Part shown: positions 26,392-36,792 of the stretch, piece after piece
Layout: every line of letters starts with the position of its first letter
Position numbering within the stretch: the stretch's first letter is position 1
The notes under the pieces: generated by a model
What the model saw: the letters and a program-made list of their open reading frames with translations, nothing else
Told to the model about the DNA's origin: nothing
The model's database searches: none
DNA from: Rubrivivax benzoatilyticus JA2 = ATCC BAA-35
GTDB lineage: Bacteria > Pseudomonadota > Gammaproteobacteria > Burkholderiales > Burkholderiaceae_C
Length of the DNA stretch: 37,373 nt
Assembly: GCF_000190375.1 (NCBI RefSeq)
Contig: NZ_AEWG01000028.1
Span: 1-37,373 of the forward strand
Reading direction: 5' to 3'
Program-made: the position numbers and the translations under genes

Positions 26392-26928
26392 ATGACGACG
26401 ACCCCCGATTCCGGCGCCGAGGCGCTGCGTGAACACCTCGCCAGCCTGGCGCGCTACAACGTCTGGGCGACACGCCGCCTGCTCGACGCCGTCGACGCCG
26501 TGCCCGAGGCCGACTACCGCCGCGACCTGGGGCTGTATTTCCGCAGCATTCACGGCACGCTGAACCACCTGCTGGTCGCCGAGCACCGGCTGTGGTCGGC
26601 GCGCTTCACCGACGGCACGACGCCGCCGATGCGCCTGGACGAAGAGCTGGAGAGCGACCGCGTCCGGCTGCGCCAGCGCCTGCTCGACGGCGCCGAAGCC
26701 TGGCTGCCGCTGATCGCCGGCTGGCCGGCGGCGCGTTTCGGCGGCCGGCTGGACTATCTGCGCCTGGCCGGCGGCACGGTGTCGCTGCCGTTCGCGGCGA
26801 CGCTGGCCCACGTCTTCAACCACGCGACGCACCACCGCGGCCAGATCAGCGCCGCGCTGACCCTGCTGGGCCGCCCGGCGCCCGAGCTTGATCTGGTCTA
26901 CCTGCTGCAGGCCGAGGCTGCGCGATGA
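26392..26928 (+). CDS. DinB-family metal-dependent hydrolase-like protein
   Basis: A 178-residue four-helix-bundle protein of the DinB/YfiT superfamily. The expected metal histidines are in TLNHLLVAEHRLW (about residue 60) and HVFNHATHHRGQ (about 145). Such proteins include thiol transferases and many members of unknown role. It starts 5 bp after liuB and overlaps the liuC start by ATGA, so it is expressed as part of the leucine-degradation operon. No conventional step of the pathway needs it. A detoxifying or thiol-dependent side reaction is a guess. Confidence 0.88.
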   Translation: MTTTPDSGAEALREHLASLARYNVWATRRLLDAVDAVPEADYRRDLGLYFRSIHGTLNHLLVAEHRLWSARFTDGTTPPMRLDEELESDRVRLRQRLLDGAEAWLPLIAGWPAARFGGRLDYLRLAGGTVSLPFAATLAHVFNHATHHRGQISAALTLLGRPAPELDLVYLLQAEAAR

Positions 26929-27710
26929 ACCCGACGACGCTGGAGATCCGCCGCCCCTCGCCGCAGGTCGCCGAGGTCTGGCTGAACCGGCCGGAGGTGC
27001 GCAACGCCTTCAACGACGGTGTCGTCGCCGAGCTGACGGCGGCTTTCGCCGCTTTCACCGATGATGAGGCGCTGCGGGTCGTCGTGCTCGGCGGCCGCGG
27101 CAAGGCCTTCTGCGCCGGTGCCGACCTGGGCTGGATGCGGGCGATGGCCGGCTACTCCTGGGACGAGAACCAGGCCGACGCCGCGCGCCTGGCCGAGATG
27201 CTGTGGACCGTCTGGCGCTGCCCGGTGCCGGTGATCGGCCGGCTGCACGGCGACTGCTACGCCGGCGGTGTCGGGCTGGCGGCGGTCTGCGACGTGCTCG
27301 TCGCCGCCGACGGCATGCAGTTCTGCCTCAGCGAGGCCCGGCTCGGGCTGCTGCCGGCGACGATCGGCCCTTACGTCGTGCGCGCGCTCGGCGAGCAGGC
27401 GGCGCGGCGCTATTTCGTCACCGCGGAGCGATTCAGCGCCGCCGAAGCGAAGGCGCTGGGCTTCGTGCACGAATGCGTCGCGCCCGAGGCGCTGGACGCC
27501 AAGGTCGCCGAACTCGTCGCCACCATCGCCGCCAATGGCCCGCAGGCCGTGCGCGCCTGCAAACGCCTGGTGCAGGACCTCGCCGGCCGCGAGATCGACG
27601 CCGCGCTGCGCGCCGACACCGCGCGCCGCATCGCCGACGCACGTGCCGGCTCGGAAGGCCGCGAAGGCGTCTCGGCCTTCCTTGGCAAACGCGATCCGGC
27701 CTGGCGATGA
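26925..27710 (+). CDS. liuC: 3-methylglutaconyl-CoA hydratase
   Basis: A crotonase-fold enzyme that hydrates 3-methylglutaconyl-CoA to HMG-CoA. At 261 residues it is full length. It shows the oxyanion-hole sequence GKAFCAGADLGWM and HGDCYAGGVGLAAVCD. The catalytic Glu is in CLSEARLGLLPATIGPYV; the first of the two classical enoyl-CoA hydratase glutamates is Gly, as I recall for LiuC proteins. Position between liuB and liuD supports this substrate over general enoyl-CoA. It overlaps its neighbours by ATGA on both sides. Confidence 0.93.
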   Translation: MNPTTLEIRRPSPQVAEVWLNRPEVRNAFNDGVVAELTAAFAAFTDDEALRVVVLGGRGKAFCAGADLGWMRAMAGYSWDENQADAARLAEMLWTVWRCPVPVIGRLHGDCYAGGVGLAAVCDVLVAADGMQFCLSEARLGLLPATIGPYVVRALGEQAARRYFVTAERFSAAEAKALGFVHECVAPEALDAKVAELVATIAANGPQAVRACKRLVQDLAGREIDAALRADTARRIADARAGSEGREGVSAFLGKRDPAWR

Positions 27711-28303
27711 ACCTGGACACGACGCAGCTCGTCGCTCTGGCGGCCGCGCTCGGCTGGGCCAGCGGGCTGCGTCTGTACGCGGTGCTGTTCATCACCGGCG
27801 CCATCGGTTTCCTCGGCTGGGTCGAGCTGCCGCCGGGCCTGCAGATCCTGCAGCAGCCGCTGGTGCTGGGCGCCAGCGGGCTGATGAGCGCGGTCGAGTT
27901 CCTGGCCGACAAGATCCCCGCCGTCGACACCGTCTGGGACGGCGTGCAGACGCTGCTGCGCATCCCCGCCGGCGCGGCGCTGGCCGCGGCGGCGATCGGC
28001 GCCGACTCGGCGACCTGGACGCTGCTCGCGGCGCTGCTCGGCGGCGGGCTGGCGGCCAGCGCGCACGCCGCCAAGGCCAGCGTGCGCGCCGCGGCCAACA
28101 CCTCGCCCGAGCCCTTCAGCAACGTCGCGTTGTCGCTGGCCGGCGACGCGGCGGTGCCGGCGCTGTTGTGGCTGGCCTGGCAGCACCCGGTGGCGGCGAT
28201 CGCCGCCGTCGCGCTGGCCACCGTCGCCTGCCTGGTCGTCGTCGCCGTGCTCTGGCGTGTCCTCAAGGGGCTGCTGGCGCGCTGGCGGCCACGCCCGTCC
28301 TGA
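27707..28303 (+). CDS. DUF4126 membrane protein
   Basis: A 198-residue hydrophobic protein that I assign to DUF4126. It opens with an amphipathic/hydrophobic segment WASGLRLYAVLFITGAIGFLG, then the polar signature VEFLADKIPAVDTVWDGVQT. A Gly/Ala-rich membrane region around residues 85-120 includes AAKASVRAAANTSPEPFSN, and two further hydrophobic segments lead to a basic tail. The function is unknown. It overlaps the liuC stop (ATGA) and sits 26 bp before liuD, so it is transcribed with the leucine pathway. A transport or membrane-organising role would be speculation. Confidence 0.85.
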   Translation: MNLDTTQLVALAAALGWASGLRLYAVLFITGAIGFLGWVELPPGLQILQQPLVLGASGLMSAVEFLADKIPAVDTVWDGVQTLLRIPAGAALAAAAIGADSATWTLLAALLGGGLAASAHAAKASVRAAANTSPEPFSNVALSLAGDAAVPALLWLAWQHPVAAIAAVALATVACLVVVAVLWRVLKGLLARWRPRPS

Positions 28304-28329
28304 ACCCGCTCGCACCCGAGAGAGAGCCG

Positions 28330-30336
<2,007 letters not shown>

Positions 30337-30380
30337 GCGCCGTCCGGACCCGCCTGCCGGCCGGGCGATGCCCCGCTCGC

Positions 30381-30386
30381 TATAGT
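30381..30386 (+). promoter_or_regulatory. -10-like hexamer just before liuE
   Basis: TATAGT ends 9 bp before the liuE ATG and there is no ribosome-binding site. It is compatible with a near-leaderless liuE transcript separate from the liuB-liuD operon. I cannot identify a -35. Confidence 0.4.
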
Positions 30387-30394
30387 GCCCGGCG

Positions 30395-31312
30395 ATGAAA
30401 CCGGACCGTGTCACCCTGGTCGAGGTCGGCCCGCGCGACGGCCTGCAGAACGAGGCCGCGCCGGTCGGCGCCGCCGAGAAGATCGAGCTCGTGCGCCGGC
30501 TGCAGGACGCCGGCTGCCGCGAGATCGAGGTCACCAGCTTCGTCAGCCCGAAATGGGTGCCGCAGATGGCCGACGCGGCGCAGGTCATGGCCGGCATCGA
30601 ACGCCGCGCCGGCGTGCGCTACTCGGTGCTGACGCCCAACCTGAAGGGGCTGGAAGCGGCGCTGGCGACGCGCCCCGACGAGGTCGTCGTCTTCGGCGCC
30701 GCCAGCGAGGCCTTCAGCCGGCGCAACATCAACTGCTCGATCGCCGAGAGCCTGGAGCGTTTCGCGCCGGTCGTCGAGGCCGCGCACGCCGCCGGCGTCA
30801 AGGTGCGCGGCGCGGTGTCCTGCGCGCTCGGCTGCCCCTACCAGGGCGAGGTCACACCGGACGAGGTCGAGCGGGTCGTCGTCGGCCTGAAGGCCATCGG
30901 CGTCGACCACGTCGGCATCGCCGACACGATCGGCGTCGGCACGCCGCTGGCCGCGCAGCGCGCGCTGGAGCGCGCGCTGAAGCACTACCCGCTGGCCGAG
31001 GTCAGCGGTCACTTCCACGACACCTACGGCCAGGCGCTGGCCAACATCCTGGCCTGCCTGGACCTCGGCGTGCACGTCTTCGACACCAGCATCGCCGGCC
31101 TCGGCGGCTGCCCCTACGCAAAGGGCGCGACCGGCAACGTCGCCACCGAGGACGTGGTCTACCTGCTGCACGGCCTGGGCATCGACACCGGGCTGGACCT
31201 GGACCGACTCGTCGACGCCGGCGCCTACATCTCGGGCGTCGTCGGCCGGCCGACGGCCTCGCGCGCCGCGCGGGCGCTGCTGGCGCGCCGTGCCGCCGCC
31301 GCTTCTTGCTGA
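30395..31312 (+). CDS. liuE: hydroxymethylglutaryl-CoA lyase
   Basis: Cleaves HMG-CoA to acetoacetate and acetyl-CoA, the last Liu step. The 305-residue TIM-barrel protein shows VEVGPRDGLQNE (catalytic Arg-Asp), SFVSPKWVPQMAD, the metal histidines in SGHFHDTYGQAL and the signature cysteine loop GLGGCPYAKGATGN. It lies 58 bp after liuD with no operator-like palindrome in between. It may be read through from liuD or start from the TATAGT hexamer just upstream. The next gene begins 3 bp after its stop, so it probably continues into ybaK. Confidence 0.96.
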   Translation: MKPDRVTLVEVGPRDGLQNEAAPVGAAEKIELVRRLQDAGCREIEVTSFVSPKWVPQMADAAQVMAGIERRAGVRYSVLTPNLKGLEAALATRPDEVVVFGAASEAFSRRNINCSIAESLERFAPVVEAAHAAGVKVRGAVSCALGCPYQGEVTPDEVERVVVGLKAIGVDHVGIADTIGVGTPLAAQRALERALKHYPLAEVSGHFHDTYGQALANILACLDLGVHVFDTSIAGLGGCPYAKGATGNVATEDVVYLLHGLGIDTGLDLDRLVDAGAYISGVVGRPTASRAARALLARRAAAASC

Positions 31313-31315
31313 ACC

Positions 31316-31816
31316 ATGAACGCCATCGATTCCCTGCTCGACCGTCCCGAAGGTTTCCAGCGCGTCACGCGCGCCCTGGCCGAACGTGGCCACCCGCATG
31401 CGCCGCTGTGGCTGGACACGCCGGCGCGCACCTCGGCCGAAGCCGCTGCGGCGCTGGGCGTCGAGGTCGGCCAGATCGCCAAGAGCGTCATCTTCCGCCG
31501 CAAGGCCGACGACAGCGCGGTGCTGGTCGTCACCTCGGGCGACCGGCGCGTCTGCGAGAAGCGCGTCGCGGCGATCGCCGGCGCGCTGGGCCGCGCCGAC
31601 GCCGACTTCGTCAAGGCGCGCACCGGCTTCTCGATCGGCGGCGTCTCGCCGCTGGCGCATGCGACGCCGGCCTTCACGCTGATCGACCGCGACCTGTTCC
31701 GCTTCGACGTCATCTGGGCCGCCGCCGGGCATCCGCACGGCGTCTTCAAGCTGTCGCCGGCCGAGCTGGAGCGCCTGACCGGCGCGCCGGTCGCCGACGT
31801 GGTGCAGCAGCCATGA
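31316..31816 (+). CDS. YbaK/ProX-type aminoacyl-tRNA deacylase
   Basis: A 166-residue protein of the YbaK/ProX editing family, which hydrolyses mischarged tRNAs such as Cys- or Ala-tRNA-Pro. The core lysine region reads VGQIAKSVIFRRKADD. It is followed by LVVTSGDRRVCEKRVA and the G-rich TGFSIGGVSPLAHA, all typical. I do not assign the exact substrate: sequences with this N-terminal tail (MNAIDSLLDRPEGFQRV) are usually annotated only as YbaK/EbsC family. The ATG at 31316 is 3 bp after liuE. Its stop overlaps an ATG that opens the tandem-repeat frame described separately. Confidence 0.9.
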   Translation: MNAIDSLLDRPEGFQRVTRALAERGHPHAPLWLDTPARTSAEAAAALGVEVGQIAKSVIFRRKADDSAVLVVTSGDRRVCEKRVAAIAGALGRADADFVKARTGFSIGGVSPLAHATPAFTLIDRDLFRFDVIWAAAGHPHGVFKLSPAELERLTGAPVADVVQQP

Positions 31817-31820
31817 GCGC

Positions 31821-32036
31821 TCAGGACTTGTCCGGCGCTCATTCCCGCCTGGCGGGATCGGCCGCCAGGCCGAAGGGTGCCCTAGTGATCGCTCAGGACT
31901 TGTCCGGGGCTCATTCCCGCTCGGCGGGACCGGCCGCCAGGCCGGAGGGTGCCCCAGTGAGCCCTCAGGACTTGTCCGGGGCTCATTCCCGCCTGGCGGG
32001 ACCGGGCGCAGACCGAAGGGGGTCCCTGTGAGCACA
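31821..32036. repeat. three tandem 72-bp repeats
   Basis: Units start at 31821, 31893 and 31965 with TCAGGACTTGTCCGG and have the same 72-bp period; the third is degenerate after about position 40. Each contains the near-palindrome TCCCGCCTGGCGGGA or a variant. Because 72 is a multiple of three, a frame from the ATG at 31813 to the TGA at 32029-32031 stays open and would encode 72 residues as three 24-residue repeats (QDLSGAHSRLAG...). The units sit exactly between the ybaK stop and the DUF1289 start. Confidence 0.9.
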
Positions 32037-32237
32037 CGTTTCGGCTCCGGCGTGCCCTCGCCCTGCATCGACGTCTGCCGCATGGACGCCGCCAGCGGCT
32101 GGTGCGAAGGCTGCCTGCGCACGCTCGACGAGATCGCCGCCTGGTCGACGATGGCCGACGACGAGCGCCGCGCCGTGCTCGATCGCCTGGCCGAACGCCG
32201 CGTCGTCTGGCAGCAGCGCCCCGCAGCACCACGATGA
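32028..32237 (+). CDS. DUF1289 small cysteine-rich protein
   Basis: A 69-residue protein with the DUF1289 cysteine pattern PCIDVCRMD...GWCEGCLRT, four Cys that probably bind a metal or an iron-sulfur cluster, followed by LDEIAAWSTM. No function is established. The start is the GTG at 32028, which lies in the degenerate end of the last 72-bp repeat, with GGGGGTC as a weak ribosome-binding site. Its stop overlaps the next ATG, so it is coupled to the DsbA-fold gene. The region upstream of its start is repeat DNA, so its own promoter may have been displaced. Confidence 0.88.
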   Translation: MSTRFGSGVPSPCIDVCRMDAASGWCEGCLRTLDEIAAWSTMADDERRAVLDRLAERRVVWQQRPAAPR

Positions 32238-32803
32238 ACCGCCTGGTCTTCCGTTTCGACGTCGTCTCGCCGTACGCCTACCTGGCGTTCGAGCGCCTGC
32301 CCGACGTGCTCGAAGGCCTGGACGTCGAGGTCGAGTACCGCCCGGTGCTGCTGGGCGCGCTGCTGCAGCACTGGGGCCAGAAGGCGCCGGTCGACGTGGC
32401 GCCCAAACGCGACTGGATCTACCGCCACACGCGCTGGCTGGCGGCGCAGCACGGGCTGCCGTTCGAGATGCCGCAGCCGCACCCGTTCAGCTCGCTGCCG
32501 CTGCTGCGGCTGATCATCGCCTGCGGGCCCAACCGGCGTGTCGTCGAGGCCGTGCTGCGCCATGTCTGGGTCGAAGGCGGCGACCCGCACGACCCGGCGC
32601 GCCTGGCGGCGCTGGCCGCGACGCTGGCGCCGGCGGCCGACCCGGCCGGCGACGCCGTGAAAGCCGCGCTGCGGGCCCACACCGAGGAGGCCGCCGCACG
32701 CGGCGTCTTCGGCGTGCCGACCGTCGAGTTCGACGGCGAGCAGTTCTGGGGCCTGGACGGCCTGCCGATGCTCGCCGACCGCCTGCGCAACCCCACGCGC
32801 TGA
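32234..32803 (+). CDS. 2-hydroxychromene-2-carboxylate isomerase-like DsbA-fold protein
   Basis: A 189-residue thioredoxin/kappa-GST-fold protein. It opens with RLVFRFDVVSPYAYLAFERL, where the Ser of the SPYAYLA motif replaces a redox cysteine, as in NahD and kappa GSTs. A helical insert follows, and the cis-Pro segment GVFGVPTVEFDGEQFWG closes the fold. Such proteins may isomerise glutathione adducts. No naphthalene-type degradation genes are near, so the substrate is unknown and NahD itself is not claimed. The ATG at 32234 overlaps the DUF1289 stop. A hairpin just after the gene probably ends the transcript. Confidence 0.9.
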   Translation: MNRLVFRFDVVSPYAYLAFERLPDVLEGLDVEVEYRPVLLGALLQHWGQKAPVDVAPKRDWIYRHTRWLAAQHGLPFEMPQPHPFSSLPLLRLIIACGPNRRVVEAVLRHVWVEGGDPHDPARLAALAATLAPAADPAGDAVKAALRAHTEEAAARGVFGVPTVEFDGEQFWGLDGLPMLADRLRNPTR

Positions 32804-32808
32804 ACGCA

Positions 32809-32826
32809 CTCCGGGACATCCCGGAG
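32809..32826 (+). terminator. hairpin after the isomerase-like gene
   Basis: CTCCGGG and CCCGGAG form a perfect 7-bp stem with an ACAT loop, starting 5 bp after the stop codon. No T-tract follows. Confidence 0.6.
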
Positions 32827-32935
32827 CCACCGGTTGACCAGCGTCGGAACCCCGGTCGGGACTATCCCTGATAGGGCAAATCGGGAGAGGTGATCCCCAG
32901 GGGTCACGCTCCCAGGAGAGCCGGCGCTCTTGTAA

Positions 32936-32990
32936 GCGAACGTTCAGCTCGGCGTCAGGCCCTGTTGGCGAACCGTCAGAACTCGGTCAG
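32936..32990. promoter_or_regulatory. two imperfect direct repeats upstream of the acetate-uptake genes
   Basis: GCGAACGTTCAGCTCGGCG (from 32936) and GCGAACCGTCAGAACTCGG (from 32968) are offset by 32 bp, about three helical turns. The first contains the palindrome GAACGTTC (32938-32945). They lie 50-104 bp before the DUF485 start in the 236-bp gap and could be activator sites. No clear promoter hexamers are visible. The rest of the gap (32827-32935) holds only short hairpins such as CTATC/GATAG. Confidence 0.4.
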
Positions 32991-33039
32991 TCCGCGCACG
33001 AACCATGGGTGCCAAGTCCTCAAATTCCGGAGACAACCC

Positions 33040-33348
33040 ATGGACGCAGAACTCGCACGACGTATCGCGAGCCACCCGAAGTACCAGGAACTGAAGTCCA
33101 AGCGCTCGAGCTTCGGCTGGTGGCTGACGGCGGCGATGATGGTCGTCTACTACGGCTTCATCCTGCTCGTCGCCTTCGACAAGCAGTTTCTCGCCCAGCG
33201 CCTGGGCGACGGCGTGATGACGCTGGGCATTCCCATCGGCTTCGGCGTCATCGTCTTCACGATCGTCATCACGGCGATCTACGTGCAGCGTGCCAACAAG
33301 ACCTACGACGATCTGGCCGACGAAGTCGCCAAGGCGGTGCTGAAATGA
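33040..33348 (+). CDS. DUF485 membrane protein associated with ActP (YjcH-like)
   Basis: A 102-residue protein with a soluble N-terminus (ELARRIASHPKYQELKSKRS), two transmembrane helices (about residues 25-47 and 60-83) and a charged C-terminal tail. It matches DUF485/YjcH, which accompanies acetate permease ActP in many proteobacteria and is thought to be an accessory subunit. The ATG at 33040 follows CCGGAGAC. Unlike the E. coli yjcH-actP pair, where the genes overlap, here 138 bp of hairpin-rich sequence separate it from actP. Confidence 0.92.
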   Translation: MDAELARRIASHPKYQELKSKRSSFGWWLTAAMMVVYYGFILLVAFDKQFLAQRLGDGVMTLGIPIGFGVIVFTIVITAIYVQRANKTYDDLADEVAKAVLK

Positions 33349-33486
33349 CCCACCCCCGCAGCGCCTTCGGCGCTCCCCCTCAAGGGGGCGCCGCCAGCGG
33401 CCGGTCGGAGCCCGTCCGCGGCGTCCGCTCGATGATCCAGATTCATGCAAAAGAAGTGGCGTTTGGCGCCATCGAGGGCTGACACG
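33349..33486. repeat. hairpin-rich insertion between DUF485 and actP
   Basis: Back-to-back stems AGCGCC/GGCGCT (around 33360-33375) and CCCCC/GGGGG (around 33375-33390) are followed by GC-rich sequence like that of the trkH terminator region (both contain GCTCCCCCT). The last ~60 bp are less GC-rich and hold the GAGGG site for actP. It looks like a small intergenic repeat that could lower actP expression relative to DUF485. Confidence 0.5.
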
Positions 33487-35220
33487 ATGCGTTCAAACTC
33501 TCTCTCCACCCATCTGCGCCGTCTGCTCACGCTGGCCGCGCTCGGCGGCGTCTCCGCCGCGGTCTGGGCCGCCGGGGCCGACCTCGGCCAGGCCGCCAAG
33601 CAGGCGACCAACTGGACGGCCATCGGCATGTTCGGCCTGTTCGTCGTCGCCACGCTCTACATCACGAAGTGGGCCGCGTCCAAGACCAAGAGCGCCGCCG
33701 ACTTCTACACCGCCGGCGGCGGCATCACCGGCTTCCAGAACGGCCTGGCGATCGCCGGCGACTACATGTCGGCGGCCTCGTTCCTCGGCATCTCGGCGGC
33801 GGTGATGGCCTCCGGCTTCGACGGCCTGATCTACTCGATCGGCTTTCTCGTCGGCTGGCCGGTCATCACCTTCCTGATGGCCGAACGCCTGCGCAACCTG
33901 GGCAAGTTCACCTTCGCCGACGTCGCCGCGTTCCGCTTCGAGCAGACGCCGGTGCGCGTGTTCGCGGCCTCGGGCACGCTGGTCGTCGTCGCGTTCTACC
34001 TGATCGCGCAGATGGTCGGCGCCGGCCAGCTGATCAAGCTGCTGTTCGGCCTGGAGTACTGGATCGCGGTGGTCATCGTCGGCGCGCTGATGATGGTCTA
34101 CGTGCTCTTCGGCGGCATGACGGCCACCACCTGGGTGCAGATCATCAAGGCCTGCCTGCTGCTGGGCGGCGCGTCGTTCATGGCCTTCATGGTGATGCTG
34201 CACTACGGCTTCTCGCCGGAGGCGATGTTCGCCGACGCGGTGCGCGTCAAGGCTGACCTGGCCGCCAGCGGCGGCAAGACGGCCGAGGAGGCGGCGGCCG
34301 CGGGCCAGTCGATCATGGGCCCGGGCAACTTCGTGAAGGACCCGATCTCGGCGATCAGCTTCGGCATGGCGCTGATGTTCGGCACCGCCGGCCTGCCGCA
34401 CATCCTGATGCGCTTCTTCACCGTGCCCAACGCCAAGGAAGCGCGCAAGTCGGTGATGTGGGCCACCGGCTGGATCGGCTACTTCTACCTGCTGACCTTC
34501 ATCATCGGCTTCGGCGCGATCACCTTCGTGCTGACCAACCCCGGCTTCCTCGACGCCAAGGGCGGGCTGCTGGGCGGCAACAACATGGCCGCGGTGCACC
34601 TGGCCAACGCGGTCGGCGGCAACGTCTTCCTCGGCTTCATCTCGGCGGTGGCCTTCGCGACCATCCTCGCGGTGGTCGCCGGCCTGACGCTGTCGGGTGC
34701 CTCGGCGGTCTCGCACGACCTCTACGCCACGGTCATCAAGAAGGGCAAGGCTGACAGCGCCGCCGAGCTGAAGGTGTCGCGCATCACGACCGTCTGCCTG
34801 GGCATCGTCGCCGTCGTGCTCGGCATCGCCTTCGAGAAGCAGAACATCGCCTTCATGGTCTCGCTGGCCTTCGCGATCGCGGCGTCGGCCAACTTCCCGG
34901 TGCTCTTCATGAGCGTGCTGTGGAAGGACTGCACGACCAAGGGCGCGGTGATCGGCGGTTTCCTCGGCCTGATCTCCTCGGTCGGCCTGACCATCGTCTC
35001 GCCGTCGGTGTGGGAAGCGACGCTGGGCAACCCCAAGGGCTCGGCGCTGTTCCCGTACACCAGCCCGGCGCTGTTCTCGATGACCATCGGCTTCGTCGGC
35101 ATCTGGCTGTTCTCGGTGCTCGACAAGAGCGCCCGCGCCAAGGCCGACCGCGCCGGCTTCCTGGCGCAGCAGGTGCGGTCGGAGACCGGCATCGGCGCCG
35201 CCGCGGCCAGCGGCCACTGA
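33487..35220 (+). CDS. actP: cation/acetate symporter ActP
   Basis: A sodium:solute symporter-family permease for acetate and related short carboxylates, 577 residues. An N-terminal signal-like segment ([19 protein letters not shown]) precedes the first transport helix. The hallmark sequences are present: [54 protein letters not shown], and [30 protein letters not shown] polar insert at about residues 255-280 ([18 protein letters not shown]) separates two helices. I chose the ATG at 33487 with a GAGGG site; the frame start at 33445 adds an unlikely tail. It fits the acetyl-CoA theme of the window. Confidence 0.96.
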   Translation: MRSNSLSTHLRRLLTLAALGGVSAAVWAAGADLGQAAKQATNWTAIGMFGLFVVATLYITKWAASKTKSAADFYTAGGGITGFQNGLAIAGDYMSAASFLGISAAVMASGFDGLIYSIGFLVGWPVITFLMAERLRNLGKFTFADVAAFRFEQTPVRVFAASGTLVVVAFYLIAQMVGAGQLIKLLFGLEYWIAVVIVGALMMVYVLFGGMTATTWVQIIKACLLLGGASFMAFMVMLHYGFSPEAMFADAVRVKADLAASGGKTAEEAAAAGQSIMGPGNFVKDPISAISFGMALMFGTAGLPHILMRFFTVPNAKEARKSVMWATGWIGYFYLLTFIIGFGAITFVLTNPGFLDAKGGLLGGNNMAAVHLANAVGGNVFLGFISAVAFATILAVVAGLTLSGASAVSHDLYATVIKKGKADSAAELKVSRITTVCLGIVAVVLGIAFEKQNIAFMVSLAFAIAASANFPVLFMSVLWKDCTTKGAVIGGFLGLISSVGLTIVSPSVWEATLGNPKGSALFPYTSPALFSMTIGFVGIWLFSVLDKSARAKADRAGFLAQQVRSETGIGAAAASGH

Positions 35221-35236
35221 CGCGAGGCCCGCACCC

Positions 35237-36652
35237 GTGTCCGACCCCCGGCAGGAAGTGCTGTCGCTGGTCACGGCGCGGGTGCGCGACGCCTACGTCC
35301 GCAAGGCTTTCGTCGTCGATGGCGGCACCGACCTCGTGTCGCTGTGCCGCCAGCTGTCCGAGCGCGGTCTGACCCACGCGCTGGTGCAGGACGGCGAACG
35401 CCTGGGCATCTTCACCACCACCGACCTGCGCGACGCGCTGCTGCGGTCCGAGCCGCCGGCGGCGCTGGCGGTGCGCGAGGTCGCGCGTTTCCCGGTGATC
35501 GCCGTCCAGGCCGACGCCGAGGTCTTCGAGGCGCTGTGGCTGATGGTGCGGCATCGCGTGCACCGCGTGCTGGTGCGCGACGGCGAACGCCTCGTCGGCC
35601 TGCTCGGCCAGCTCGACCTGGTGAGCTTCGTCGCCAACCACTCGCACCTGGCGGCGCTGCAGATCGACGAGGCCGGTTCGGTCGACGAGCTGAAGGCCGC
35701 GGCGCTGCAGATCGACCGCATGGTCGGCCTGTTCGCCGCCAGCGGCGTGCACGTCGAACGCATCGCGCACCTCGTTGGCGAGCTGCACGCGCGGCTGTTC
35801 CAGCGCCTTTGGTCGCTGGTCGCGCCGGCCGAGCTGGTGGCCGCGAGCTGCCTCGTCGTGATGGGCAGCGAAGGCCGCGGCGAGCAGGTGCTGAAGACCG
35901 ACCAGGACAATGCGCTGATCCTGCGCGACGGTTTCGAGCACCCCGAGACCGAGGCCGCGGTGCGGCGCTTCAGCGCCGCGCTGGCGGACTTCGGCTACCC
36001 GCCGTGCCCCGGCGGCATCATGGTCACCAACCCGCTGTGGCGGCGCCCGGTCGCCGAGTGGCGCGAGCAGCTGCGCGACTGGGTGATGGGTCGCGACGCC
36101 GAGGGCCCGATGCGGCTGGCGATCTTCTGCGACGCCGTCGCGGTGGCCGGCGACGCGACGCTGCTCGACGGCCTGCGCGAGCACCTGCACCGCCTGTTCG
36201 GCGACCACGACGCCTACCTCGCGCGTTTCGCCGCCGCCGCCGACCAGTTCCAGGAGCCGCACCACTGGCTGGGCTGGCTGCCCGGCCGGCGCGACGAGGC
36301 GGCGCTCGACCTGAAGAAGCTGGGCCTGTTCCCGATCGTGCAGGGCGTGCGCGCGCTGGCACTGCAGCGCCACCTGCGCGAGACCGGCACCGTCGCGCGG
36401 CTGCACGCGCTGGTCGCCGCCGGTGCGCTGGACACGACGCTGGCACGCGACCTCGAGGACGCGCTGCACCTCTTGATGACGCTGCGCCTGCAGCACCAGC
36501 TGCAGGCGCAGGCCGCCGGGCGCGTGGCCGGCAACGAGATCCAGCCCGCGTCGCTGGGCCTGCTCGAGCGCGAGCCGCTGCGCGACTCGCTGGCCGTCGT
36601 CAAGCGCCTGCGCGCCTACCTGCGCCAGCACTTCCGCTTCGACAAGCTCTGA
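35237..36652 (+). CDS. CBS-domain DUF294 nucleotidyltransferase-like protein
   Basis: A 471-residue signalling protein. Two CBS domains occupy about residues 15-135 (IFTTTDLRDALL; HRVLVRDGERLVGLLGQLDLV). A DUF294 nucleotidyltransferase domain carries the GlnD-like signature VVMGSEGRGEQVLKTDQDNALI, with GS and DxD intact. A helical DUF294_C domain ends the protein. The GTG at 35237 leads straight into the first CBS domain. It lies 16 bp after actP, and such genes often travel with actP, suggesting control of acetate uptake by nucleotide sensing or modification; the target protein is unknown. Confidence 0.9.
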   Translation: MSDPRQEVLSLVTARVRDAYVRKAFVVDGGTDLVSLCRQLSERGLTHALVQDGERLGIFTTTDLRDALLRSEPPAALAVREVARFPVIAVQADAEVFEALWLMVRHRVHRVLVRDGERLVGLLGQLDLVSFVANHSHLAALQIDEAGSVDELKAAALQIDRMVGLFAASGVHVERIAHLVGELHARLFQRLWSLVAPAELVAASCLVVMGSEGRGEQVLKTDQDNALILRDGFEHPETEAAVRRFSAALADFGYPPCPGGIMVTNPLWRRPVAEWREQLRDWVMGRDAEGPMRLAIFCDAVAVAGDATLLDGLREHLHRLFGDHDAYLARFAAAADQFQEPHHWLGWLPGRRDEAALDLKKLGLFPIVQGVRALALQRHLRETGTVARLHALVAAGALDTTLARDLEDALHLLMTLRLQHQLQAQAAGRVAGNEIQPASLGLLEREPLRDSLAVVKRLRAYLRQHFRFDKL

Positions 36653-36792
36653 ACGATGGCGCGGCAATCCGTCGTCCCGGCTCCGCGGGTTCGCCGCCAC
36701 TGGCGCGGCGCGCCCGGATCGCGCAGCATCGCGCCGGGCGCCGCGACGACGCGCCCGCCGGCCGCCTGCGCCGCGACGAGAGGAGACTCCCG

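Noticed and set aside
31821..32036. CRISPR array
   Set aside because: Three direct repeats with no unique spacers and a 72-bp period; simple tandem duplication fits better, and no cas genes are present.
36653..36792. small gene between the DUF294 and response regulator genes
   Set aside because: No frame with a ribosome-binding site and plausible composition; frames through it are continuations of shadow ORFs.
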